Shown one piece after another: positions 15,988 through 23,681 of a stretch of DNA of 24,785 bases. The position numbers were made by a program, and so were the translations under genes. The notes beneath the pieces were generated by a model. The model ran no database searches. It saw only the letters and a list, made by a program, of their open reading frames with translations, and was not told where the DNA came from. Position 1 is the first letter of the stretch. Each line of letters starts with the position of its first letter. The stretch comes from a virus: positions 1 through 24,785 of IMG/VR virus record IMGVR_UViG_3300042319_001862; one strand, written 5' to 3'.

Positions 15988-17751
15988 ATGGACGATAATA
16001 CAATTTTTTTTCAAATAACTGTCCTTGACAATCAAGACCCAATGATGTTAGGTCGGATTAGGGCAAGACTTTTAACTGATGACTATAATGCAATTATTAA
16101 CTCAATTACAGACCCTCCTTGGAATGAGAAAGTAGATATTTGGACTCAAAGAGACCCATTTGTTTTTAATCCTTTGATGCCGTATTTTATGTACCAAGTA
16201 CCAAAAGTATCCGAAATGGCTCAAGTTTTGTATACAAATAAAGAATTTAAATATCAAAATCAATATTACATACAAAACACATTTTCAAGTCCAACAACTA
16301 CAGGATATGAATTTTATCAGGGAGGTAATAAGTTTACAGCAACAGGAACACAATTAAAAAATCCAAAACCTTTAAAAAACCAAGACGGTACTTATACAGA
16401 CCGAGAAATTCATAGAGGTGTATTTCCAGAACCAGGAGACAATGCTTTGTTAGGTAGGGGTAGTGCGGATGTTATTGTACAACAAGATGAGATTTTAATT
16501 AGAGCCGGAAAATTTAAAGGTACTCAATTACAACCAAATGTTCCACCAGTTGCCAACCCAAAAAGAGGATTTTTACAAATATCAAGATTTAATAAATCAA
16601 AAAATAAATTAACTCCCAATATTGTTACAAAATCAAATGAAATAACAGTACAAGTAAAATATCTTATAGAATGGGTAATAACCAATCCTGAAAACATGCA
16701 AGATGTTTTTTCAGGAACAATATACCTATACCAATTAAAGGCCAATTTATCAACAAATTCAAAAAATTTAACGGTTGATAGTGTTATTGATGAATCTTTA
16801 AAATCGTTGGTAAAGTCAACAACTTTTAGTTTAAAAACAAGAAACGAATCAATTAATTTGATTAATGACTTTATTAAAGAATGTAATGGTAGTCCAGAAC
16901 TTCTTCCAGTATTTTACAGACCAAATAAACTAACTTACGCTTATTTAATTCCCTCAAGTCTACCAACACTTCAATATAACCCAAATTATTCATCAATAGG
17001 TAATAAGGTTTGTTTAGGTGGCAATTGTAATATTAATCTTCAAGTTATTAATATTGCAACATCTCAAATAGTCGCAACAAGTAGTATTGATGGTCTTGAA
17101 AGTGTTGCCGAAGAACTTTATCAAGCGGCAATAAATGAAATCACAAACAATTTACTTAGTCTTAATATTGAAGAAGTTATCCTGCCAGAGTATACTCAAT
17201 TAAATGGAATACCAATATTTCCCCCTACCTCAATTACGTCTCAACAATCAATAGATTCAACCAATAATATTTCCTACATTTTTAATAAAGTTAAATTAAA
17301 CTCAGCACTTAAACAAGGTGGTTATGGTTTAATTTATGCTGCAAATAGAGTTGGAAAACCTCTTGAGTTTATATCAACAGAAGTCCCCCAAGAAGAATAT
17401 ACAAATGATTCTTCAACATATGGTGCGGTTGGAGCCGGCACATTATATTTATTATCTCATAACTCGGCAATTCCTGGTAAAGGTCAAATAAATTTTAATG
17501 ATACATTATATGGTATTTCTTTAGATAAATTTGTTGATGAACTATTACCAAAAACTTCAAGTTTAGTTAGGGGGGAAGAACTTTTAGAATTACTTAATTT
17601 AATTGTTAGATTTTTAAATACTCATACTCACGCATATCCTGGATTACCACCAGTTCCTGTTTCTCAAGACGGTACAAGTTCTGCGGCAATACTGACTGAG
17701 ATGCAAAATGCCTATACAAAAATTCTTAATGCGAATATTCGACTTAACTAA
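15988..17751 (+). CDS. gp5-like baseplate hub/spike protein without a lysozyme domain
   Basis: The 587-residue protein begins with DNQDPMMLGRIRARLLTDD, which matches the first strands of the OB-fold domain of T4 gp5-type hub proteins (the D-P-x-x-x-G-R-x-R-x-R pattern). The segment PEPGDNALLGRGSADVIVQQ followed by DEILIRAGKF looks like another piece of this baseplate domain. The C-terminal part (542-562) is FLNTHTHAYPGLPPVPVSQD, with two His in an HxH arrangement. I see no lysozyme domain of the kind T4 gp5 carries. Domain borders and the repeat content of the middle are not clear. A cell-puncturing or hub role is inferred from the N-terminal motif and the neighbouring late genes. Confidence 0.6.
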   Translation: MDDNTIFFQITVLDNQDPMMLGRIRARLLTDDYNAIINSITDPPWNEKVDIWTQRDPFVFNPLMPYFMYQVPKVSEMAQVLYTNKEFKYQNQYYIQNTFSSPTTTGYEFYQGGNKFTATGTQLKNPKPLKNQDGTYTDREIHRGVFPEPGDNALLGRGSADVIVQQDEILIRAGKFKGTQLQPNVPPVANPKRGFLQISRFNKSKNKLTPNIVTKSNEITVQVKYLIEWVITNPENMQDVFSGTIYLYQLKANLSTNSKNLTVDSVIDESLKSLVKSTTFSLKTRNESINLINDFIKECNGSPELLPVFYRPNKLTYAYLIPSSLPTLQYNPNYSSIGNKVCLGGNCNINLQVINIATSQIVATSSIDGLESVAEELYQAAINEITNNLLSLNIEEVILPEYTQLNGIPIFPPTSITSQQSIDSTNNISYIFNKVKLNSALKQGGYGLIYAANRVGKPLEFISTEVPQEEYTNDSSTYGAVGAGTLYLLSHNSAIPGKGQINFNDTLYGISLDKFVDELLPKTSSLVRGEELLELLNLIVRFLNTHTHAYPGLPPVPVSQDGTSSAAILTEMQNAYTKILNANIRLN

Positions 17752-17771
17752 TATTTATATTAAAAAGGTTA

Positions 17772-19283
17772 ATGTCAATTTTAAGGTCGTACATAGATAA
17801 GAACAATACCATCATTTCAAATTCATATGTCAATACGGGTAGAAACCCTATTGTTGAATTGAATTTTGGTTCATCAGATTACCTAATCCCAAATTATGGT
17901 TACACTCGTTTCCTATTTGATTTGGATTTAGATTTATTAGTAGAAGATATTGCATCAGGTATAATTTCTACAGGATGTACAACAGGTATGACTCACGTCT
18001 TACAAATGACAAATACCTCATCATTTGATAATGAATTGTTAAATACATTCATGTCAAACGAAAGACGAAGAGCAACATCATTTGATTTAATTTTATTTAG
18101 AATTCCAAAAACTTCAGGTTCAACAGGAACCCCACAAACTTGGGATGAAGGTGTTGGATATGATTACACAGATTTTAATGAAAATCAAAATAGCCCGTAT
18201 GGTGGCTCAACACCTCTTACGTATGTTGATAGTCGTGCGTATTCAACTCGACCGTCAAATTGGTATCAGACATCAACTGTTAACAATTGGTCTCAACCAG
18301 GGGTCTATAATAACACGAATGTAGGTACCGTAAATTTCTCAGGGTTAACAATTGTCGCAACACAACATTTTGAACTTGGTAACGAAGACCTAATAATGGA
18401 TATGTCCAACGAAATTAACGGTATATTAAATGGTACAATAACTGGTGTTACTGGATGGGGAGTTGCATATTTGCCACAAATTGAAAATATTACAGGTTTA
18501 ACCGACAGTTATAGTGTTGCATTCTTTTCAAGACATACTCAAACATTCTACCAACCATTCCTTCAAACAACATACAACGACTTAATTAAAGACGACCGTA
18601 ATATATTCTTAAAAAATCAAACAAATAAATTATACTTATACATCTATCAAAATGGTGATTTTACCAATTTAGATTCTGACCCTGTTGTTAGAATTGAAGA
18701 CCGAAATGGTAATGCCATTCCTAATATGGCAACTTTGTCAACTTGTCTAAGAACAAAGGGAGTTTATGAAGTAATAGTTCCTAATGAATTTACGGGAGCA
18801 ACTCCATGTATGTTTTATGATGTATGGTCAGGATTAACAATTAATGGACAATCGTTACCAAACGTAACAAATCAATTTGTATTACAAGAATATACCACAG
18901 GTATTCAAATCGGTTCAACATCTAAAGAACCTAGTCAATTTGGATTTGAATTCTATGGTATTCTACAGAATGAACAAATCCTTAACACTGATATTAGAAA
19001 AGTTGGGGTAACAATTAAAAAAGCGTATACTGGTCAAGCTCCATTAGATGACGTATCGGCATTTTATAGAATTTATGTAAAAGAAGGTACAACTGAAGTA
19101 TTAGTTCAAGATTGGACAGCAGTTAATAGAACTCCAAATGAATATTATTTTATGTTTGATATGAGAGATAAAATACCAAATCAATATTATGTTGATATTC
19201 AGGTAAATACTTCAGGAGAAAAATATACTTATAAACAAGAATTAACATTTAATATTGTTAATTATAAAAAAAATAATCCATAA
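17772..19283 (+). CDS. Probable virion structural protein
   Basis: A 503-residue protein rich in Thr, Ser, Asn and aromatic residues with predicted beta structure, which is common in phage tail or neck proteins. It starts MSILRSYIDKNNTIISNSYV and contains many short strands and glycines (NNTNVGTVNFSGLTIV). The last 130 residues (for example FGFEFYGILQNEQILNTDI) may form an Ig-like or FNIII-like domain. I know no named family for it. It follows the gp5-like gene and has no catalytic motif, signal peptide or membrane segment. Fibre, adhesin or baseplate wedge roles are all possible. AAAAAGG just upstream is one of the few purine-rich, SD-like stretches in the window. Confidence 0.6.
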   Translation: MSILRSYIDKNNTIISNSYVNTGRNPIVELNFGSSDYLIPNYGYTRFLFDLDLDLLVEDIASGIISTGCTTGMTHVLQMTNTSSFDNELLNTFMSNERRRATSFDLILFRIPKTSGSTGTPQTWDEGVGYDYTDFNENQNSPYGGSTPLTYVDSRAYSTRPSNWYQTSTVNNWSQPGVYNNTNVGTVNFSGLTIVATQHFELGNEDLIMDMSNEINGILNGTITGVTGWGVAYLPQIENITGLTDSYSVAFFSRHTQTFYQPFLQTTYNDLIKDDRNIFLKNQTNKLYLYIYQNGDFTNLDSDPVVRIEDRNGNAIPNMATLSTCLRTKGVYEVIVPNEFTGATPCMFYDVWSGLTINGQSLPNVTNQFVLQEYTTGIQIGSTSKEPSQFGFEFYGILQNEQILNTDIRKVGVTIKKAYTGQAPLDDVSAFYRIYVKEGTTEVLVQDWTAVNRTPNEYYFMFDMRDKIPNQYYVDIQVNTSGEKYTYKQELTFNIVNYKKNNP

Positions 19284-19298
19284 TTTAATTAATAATAT

Positions 19299-19760
19299 AT
19301 GAAAACAATAAAATTAACCGAATTAGATTTAACTAGAATTGTTAAACGTGTTTTATCTGAACAAGAAGAAGCAAATTATATGTTTTTTTCAAATTTAAAA
19401 CAAATGAAAAGACAACTTGAAATGATTATGGAAATGGACCCATCTGCAGTTGACCACATAATTCAAAATGGACATGATTGGGCTGATGACCATATTTCTG
19501 AAGCCAAAACAAACATCGACCAAGTTTTTGATTTCTTAAAAAATGAAATGGATAAAGACTCACAATATGTTGATTTTGAAGAAATGAATGAAGGTAGAAA
19601 AAAAACAGGTACACCCCTTTGTGCAAGAGGAAAAGCAGCCGCAAAAGCAAAATATGACGTGTATCCCTCCGCATATGCTAACGGTCACGCTGTTCAAGTG
19701 TGTAAAGGTAAGATTAAAGGTCTTGATGGGAAAAGACATTGTTCTGGTGCTTATTGTTAA
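19299..19760 (+). CDS. Predicted capsid-packaged internal protein with Cys-rich C-terminal domain
   Basis: A 153-residue protein in three parts. Residues 1-21 (MKTIKLTELDLTRIVKRVLS then Glu21) resemble the short N-terminal targeting peptides of T4 internal head proteins and end in L-S-E, the L/I-x-E cleavage rule of the T4 prohead protease. A nearly identical peptide occurs in the gene at 20510-21577. Residues 25-95 are acidic and helical. Residues 101-153 form a basic Cys domain (Cys108, 135, 148, 153) containing KAKYDVYPSAYANGHAVQVC. I recall related domains in large DNA viruses and phages, possibly DUF5872, but could not check. A packaged protein that enters the cell with the DNA is inferred. 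Confidence 0.65.
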   Translation: MKTIKLTELDLTRIVKRVLSEQEEANYMFFSNLKQMKRQLEMIMEMDPSAVDHIIQNGHDWADDHISEAKTNIDQVFDFLKNEMDKDSQYVDFEEMNEGRKKTGTPLCARGKAAAKAKYDVYPSAYANGHAVQVCKGKIKGLDGKRHCSGAYC

Positions 19761-19832
19761 AAAAAAATATATAATTAATTTTTTTATTTAAATAATATCA
19801 TTATATTTGTAAATAAATACTAATATAAGATT
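19761..19832 (+). promoter_or_regulatory. AT-only intergenic stretch with candidate promoter elements
   Basis: This 72-base gap is the largest within the + strand late run. It opens with an A-run and closes a weak AT-only inverted repeat on a T-run near 19780-19786, which might end transcription weakly. TATATTTG at 19802-19809 fits the Bacteroidota -7 consensus TAnnTTTG, but no clear TTTG lies at the -33 spacing. AATAAATA at 19812-19819 differs from the T4 late promoter TATAAATA at one base and lies 13 bases before the next ATG. The A/T-rich background makes chance matches likely. Confidence 0.3.
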
Positions 19833-20228
19833 ATGAAACAAATTATTCACAAATTAAAACGATTAATCCAAAAACAATATATTAAAATATATCGGTCGTC
19901 AACTCCAAAAATAACTACATACGAAAAAGATTGTGTTTCTATTTGTGAAAAATTAATAAAAAAAAATGAAACTGTTTTATTGTTAACTCCAATCTCAAAC
20001 AAACGTTATATTAAAAACGAAGAAGACCAAATTTTTGTAATTTTAGAAAATTATAGTGTAAAAATAATCAACCACGTTTATTCATATACTGTAATATTAG
20101 GAGATAAGTCATGGAATTCTGTAGTTACTTTATTTGATTCAGAAGTTGAGTCAAGACGTAATAAGTTTGAAAAAGAAATTACTTCTAATATCAAATATTC
20201 TATTAAAAAAATTTTAGAAAAAATATAA
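19833..20228 (+). CDS. Basic protein of unknown function
   Basis: A 131-residue basic protein with a lysine-rich N-terminus (HKLKRLIQKQYIKIYR), then a mixed alpha/beta region with VLLLTPISNKRYIKNEEDQI and VKIINHVYSYTVILG, and a C-terminal amphipathic helix (RRNKFEKEITSNIKYSIKKI). I have an impression of similar sequences in phages of marine Bacteroidota but cannot name a family. No signal peptide or membrane span. The 72-base upstream gap with promoter-like elements may give it its own transcript, separate from the virion genes. Confidence 0.6.
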   Translation: MKQIIHKLKRLIQKQYIKIYRSSTPKITTYEKDCVSICEKLIKKNETVLLLTPISNKRYIKNEEDQIFVILENYSVKIINHVYSYTVILGDKSWNSVVTLFDSEVESRRNKFEKEITSNIKYSIKKILEKI

Positions 20229-20252
20229 CAAAAACCTAATAAACTAAAACAT

Positions 20253-20513
20253 ATGAAAAAATTATTTATCACACTAGCATTGTTCACTTCTTGTAATTTG
20301 TTTTCACAAACAATTACAAATACTGTTAATCCAAAAACTGATACATTAGCTTATATTGGTTATGACATCAATCAGTTTAGTGCAGAATATGCACAAGAAA
20401 TGGCCACTTGGTCTAATGAAAAAATTGATTGGTTTAATAAAACTTTTTGTTACACACGAGGAAACTTTACAATCCCCGACAAACCTATCCAACCTTACCA
20501 AAAAGAAGATTAA
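20253..20513 (+). CDS. Small secreted protein with Flavobacteriia-type signal peptide
   Basis: An 86-residue protein starting MKKLFITLALFTSCNLFSQ, a classic signal peptide. Cleavage before or after the Gln of LFSQ is common in Flavobacteriia. FTSC could serve as a poor lipobox, so a lipoprotein is the alternative. The mature part of about 67 residues is acidic, with one Cys and many aromatic residues (ATWSNEKIDWFNKTFCYTRG). A phage gene with this signal suggests a product placed in the host periplasm or outer membrane, for example an exclusion or lysis-related factor, but function is unknown. Its stop codon overlaps the stop of the opposing gene within the palindrome TTAA. Confidence 0.7.
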   Translation: MKKLFITLALFTSCNLFSQTITNTVNPKTDTLAYIGYDINQFSAEYAQEMATWSNEKIDWFNKTFCYTRGNFTIPDKPIQPYQKED

Positions 20514-21577
20514 AGTGTGTTTAGGTAGTTGGACCACTCTCTGTCAGTACCATTATCAATTGAACAAAAATGATTAACGTTAGTTCTAGGACTAATCAAA
20601 TAAATTTTTTGATTAGGTTTCGCCATTTTACTTTTTTCTAAGAAATCTTTATCCATCTTAGCCGCAGGAATAACATCTAGGGTTACTGTGGAAGGCTCAT
20701 ATGATTCTCTTGGTATGGTTGGGGATGGTGTTAAAAATATTCTTTTAAATCCACCACCATTTAATCCTCCGTACATATCTTCTTCAGAATCTAAAGTTAA
20801 CCCACTTTCTCTAAATGAATTGTTTTTACTTTGACAAAAAAGATTAATTACTTTTCCTTCAAGACCGGTTTGTTCTGTAATAACTTTTTTAATAATTCTT
20901 ATTAAATCGTTTTCAGTTAATCTTATTGTTTTTTTCATTGATTCATTTTTTGGTTTATATGATGTCATTACAGGTTTTTGACCTTTACCTGTTTGAGTGT
21001 CTTTTTTCTCAGCGGTTCTTTTTTGTTGACATGCACTTCGTTTTTGTGAATCACTCATTTTACCTGCGACTCCGGCCGCTCTACATTTAGGGTAAGACCC
21101 TTTAGACGTATCTTGTCGTCCACATGGAGGATGTTTACCGTCAACTTTACTACAAATGTTAACCCAAGGACCTTTTGGTTGATTACTACCTTTTGGTTTT
21201 TTCTTTGTTCCAAACCAAACCGCCAAATCTTCTTTAAGTGTGCCAATAGCCCTTTGTATAATTTTTTCAGGATTTTTAACATCGCCAATGTTACCACCAT
21301 CCTCATCATTTTGTCCTGTGTAAAAATTTTTTAAGTATGTATCGATTCTGGAAAGTAATTCTGTTTTATTTTCTATTTTTTTTCTTTGTTCGGGAGTTTC
21401 TTTAAAATCACCATCAGATTCTTCATACGCCAACTCCGCATTAGTATAATGATAAACAGGGTTATTAAATGGAGCCAATTGTTTATCCTTCCAATCTTGT
21501 GGGGCAAGAACAATTGGTACTTTAAAAGTTCCGGCGTTTCCTGAACCTGTGGCTTCACTAATTCGATTTATTTTCAT
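20510..21577 (-). CDS. Two-module predicted internal head protein with Cys domain and internal targeting-like peptide
   Basis: The 355-residue protein begins MKINRISEATGSG, where I-S-E then Ala fits the prohead protease rule. Residues 137-192 hold a Cys domain (Cys142, 152, 165, 183) with GPWVNICSKVDGKHPPCGR and YPKCRAAGVAGKMSDSQKR, related in style to the domain in the gene at 19299. At residue 214 a second start-like stretch, MKKTIRLTENDLIRIIKKVI then TEQ, matches the N-terminus of the 19299 protein and ends in I-T-E (Glu235). The remaining 120 residues are unfamiliar. An ATG at 20938 could begin a separate 142-residue protein from the same frame. It is divergent from the gene at 21598, with only 20 bases between starts. 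Confidence 0.65.
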   Translation of the reverse strand: MKINRISEATGSGNAGTFKVPIVLAPQDWKDKQLAPFNNPVYHYTNAELAYEESDGDFKETPEQRKKIENKTELLSRIDTYLKNFYTGQNDEDGGNIGDVKNPEKIIQRAIGTLKEDLAVWFGTKKKPKGSNQPKGPWVNICSKVDGKHPPCGRQDTSKGSYPKCRAAGVAGKMSDSQKRSACQQKRTAEKKDTQTGKGQKPVMTSYKPKNESMKKTIRLTENDLIRIIKKVITEQTGLEGKVINLFCQSKNNSFRESGLTLDSEEDMYGGLNGGGFKRIFLTPSPTIPRESYEPSTVTLDVIPAAKMDKDFLEKSKMAKPNQKIYLISPRTNVNHFCSIDNGTDREWSNYLNTL

Positions 21578-21597
21578 ATACTTACAATAAATATATT
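21578..21597. promoter_or_regulatory. 20-base divergent intergenic region
   Basis: The starts of the - strand gene (21577) and the + strand gene (21598) are only 20 bases apart. All bases but two are A or T. AATAAATA at 21586-21593 on the + strand is one base from the T4 late promoter TATAAATA but ends 4 bases before the ATG, leaving almost no leader. Promoters for both genes must lie in this gap or inside the opposing genes. No operator-like repeat was seen. Confidence 0.25.
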
Positions 21598-21804
21598 ATG
21601 GAGGCAGAAAAACAACCTTATATCTTCTTATTTGATGATGTTGCAATATACAAACCTGAAGATATTGAACATTTAATTGATAATTTAACAGAAGAACAAG
21701 CAAAGTTTATGTTAATTAAATCTATTCAAATGGCGTATAAACATGGTATATATTCATTAACCGAATCTGAAATTGTGTCAAAATCACTTAGAATATTTAA
21801 ATAA
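21598..21804 (+). CDS. Small protein of unknown function
   Basis: A 68-residue acidic, helical protein (MEAEKQPYIFLFDDVAIYKP then EDIEHLIDNLTEEQAKFMLI). I do not recognise it. Gene status is supported by its codon make-up, the clean gap-filling position between two opposing genes and the strong hairpin terminator 5 bases after its stop. It is an isolated + strand gene among - strand head genes, so it may have its own expression programme. Confidence 0.6.
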   Translation: MEAEKQPYIFLFDDVAIYKPEDIEHLIDNLTEEQAKFMLIKSIQMAYKHGIYSLTESEIVSKSLRIFK

Positions 21805-21809
21805 AAAAA

Positions 21810-21833
21810 AAAGGGACAATTACTTGTCCCTTT
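21810..21833. terminator. Bidirectional hairpin terminator between convergent genes
   Basis: A perfect 10-bp stem, AAAGGGACAA paired with TTGTCCCTTT, around the loop TTAC. On the + strand it follows the stop at 21804 and is preceded by an A-run. On the - strand the same A-run becomes a T-run directly after the hairpin, so the structure is a strong intrinsic terminator for the capsid gene (stop at 21855) and a weaker one for the small + strand gene. Confidence 0.9.
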
Positions 21834-21854
21834 AATTATTCTTTAAGATTTTGA

Positions 21855-23645
21855 TTATCTCAATTCTCTTAAATCAAATGTACGAACGCCATCTACGGTA
21901 ATTCTTCCGTAAAAACGATTATTTACAATTTTCTTCGCGTATCTTGTCATTATTCCTTTAATCGGAGTAAAGTTGAACGGATTATACATTGTAGGTGTTA
22001 ATTGTAGAGGTACATACGGTGCGTAAATATAACCTGTGTCTAACAATGATGTTCCTTTGTGTCCCATTAACACTTGGTTAGCTGGGAAGTAAGGGTCACG
22101 GTAAACTTGGTAACGACCCGCTAATGTACCAACTCTTTCAATACCCATGTTGTATTGGTCTTGCTCAGGAGCCGCGTTTGATACGTGGAAGTATTCCAAG
22201 TCATCAAATATAGCACTGATTTCAGAAGAAACAACAATCCAGTTAGCTCCACCTCTTAAGGTAGATTTGTGGATTTGAGCCGAAATTTGGTTGATAGCTG
22301 TAATCAATGTTTGATTCCAGTCTTTTTGAGTGTAAGGAACTGCACTTGAACCTAGACGTTTCCAACCATTGTAATCCCAACGTAAGTTCCAAGCCGCACC
22401 TTTACGTAAATCTCTTAAGATTTCACGGTCGATTTCAGCCGCAACTTGTTCAGATAATAAAGCCGTTAATTCAGCTTCAGCATCAATGTTGTGGAACGCA
22501 GCAACGTCTTGTGCCATTTCTGGAGACCATTGAGCTCTTAATTTTCTTTCTGTTACAGAAACTGTAACTGACATAAGGTCAAAAGATACCTCACCAATTT
22601 TATCTTCAAATTCTAAATTCTTATATATTCTATAAGTAGATGTAAACGCATTGTTAACAGCTGTACTAGAAGAGAATGTTGAACCTGTGTAACCGTCCAT
22701 AGAACCACCACAAGTAATACATACTGGTACCTGTAAATCAATTTCTAAATAGATTTTACCTTCAGTATCACACAGATTGTCATATTGACCACCACCTGTT
22801 TTACTACCAGGGAAAGTTAATGTATCGTTGTTGTTACCGTATTGAACAATACCTTTACCATATCTTTGAGTTACTACTCTGAATAAGTAAGGATTAGATG
22901 TGTTAGCCGAAGTTGTTGTGTTTCCAGCAGCACCATAGACAGTCAAATCAGATAAGAAAGATTCGTTATCCATTGGTTGACCATCAGGTCCAATTAATTT
23001 ACCAGCTCCATCAGATGCAAAACCTGACAAAACTACCAATACTTTTCTGTAATCAGATGAAGTATAAGCTGAAGCAACTAATGCGTCAGCTAACCAAGCA
23101 ACAGTAGCAACATCAGCAGTGATTGCGGAAAATTGTCCTTTAGAATAGTCAAATAACCCTGGAGGGTCTAACGCTGGTTCGTTACCTTCGTAGAATCTAT
23201 CGTAAAGGTCTTTAGTATTGTTATAGTCATAACCGCTGTTTGGTGTTTGACCCACAGCTTGGTTTGGTGAACCATAAGGTGCGTAGTGCTCAGAAGTACC
23301 TGGTTGGTAAGCCTGAATGTTAGGTACAAAGTAGAATAATTTACCGATTGGTAAGTTCATTGCTTGTACTGAAACGATGTCATTCGCTAATAATTTAGAG
23401 AATACACGTCTAACAATTGGGAAAACCACTGTTTCAAATGCACCTGTATCAGATGTAGATGATGCTTCATTGATTAAGAATGATGCTTGGTTTTCGTATA
23501 ATTGTGCTACGTTTTCTCTCATGTGACCTTTAAGACCCTCTAAGAATCCTAATTTGTCCCATTTGTTGATTGTGTCTTCTTTGATAACTTTAAGGTGTTT
23601 TAACCCAATGTTACCAACAAGACCTGATTCTAATAATGCTCCCAT
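21855..23645 (-). CDS. T4 gp23-like major capsid protein
   Basis: The 596-residue protein matches T4-type gp23. The best stretches are GAFETVVFPIVRRVFSKLLA followed by NDIVSVQAMNLPIGKLFYF (residues ~67-105), the core of the HK97-fold shell protein of this group. The C-terminal end (FYGRITVDGVRTFDLREL) is also of this kind. An N-terminal propeptide is expected, and FLINE at 56-60 followed by Ala61 fits cleavage by the prohead protease (T4 gp23 is cut after Glu65). The region is visibly richer in G+C and in C-ending codons than its neighbours, as often seen for highly expressed capsid genes. Its terminator is at 21810-21833, and the scaffold gene lies 36 bases upstream. Confidence 0.95.
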   Translation of the reverse strand: MGALLESGLVGNIGLKHLKVIKEDTINKWDKLGFLEGLKGHMRENVAQLYENQASFLINEASSTSDTGAFETVVFPIVRRVFSKLLANDIVSVQAMNLPIGKLFYFVPNIQAYQPGTSEHYAPYGSPNQAVGQTPNSGYDYNNTKDLYDRFYEGNEPALDPPGLFDYSKGQFSAITADVATVAWLADALVASAYTSSDYRKVLVVLSGFASDGAGKLIGPDGQPMDNESFLSDLTVYGAAGNTTTSANTSNPYLFRVVTQRYGKGIVQYGNNNDTLTFPGSKTGGGQYDNLCDTEGKIYLEIDLQVPVCITCGGSMDGYTGSTFSSSTAVNNAFTSTYRIYKNLEFEDKIGEVSFDLMSVTVSVTERKLRAQWSPEMAQDVAAFHNIDAEAELTALLSEQVAAEIDREILRDLRKGAAWNLRWDYNGWKRLGSSAVPYTQKDWNQTLITAINQISAQIHKSTLRGGANWIVVSSEISAIFDDLEYFHVSNAAPEQDQYNMGIERVGTLAGRYQVYRDPYFPANQVLMGHKGTSLLDTGYIYAPYVPLQLTPTMYNPFNFTPIKGIMTRYAKKIVNNRFYGRITVDGVRTFDLRELR

Positions 23646-23681
23646 TTTTTTAGTATTTTTTTTTTAGTTTATTTTTATTGT

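Noticed and set aside
20253-20577. Alternative + strand frame 20356-20577 beside the secreted protein
   Set aside because: It overlaps the signal-peptide gene and the opposing gene, and its composition is not protein-like compared with both.
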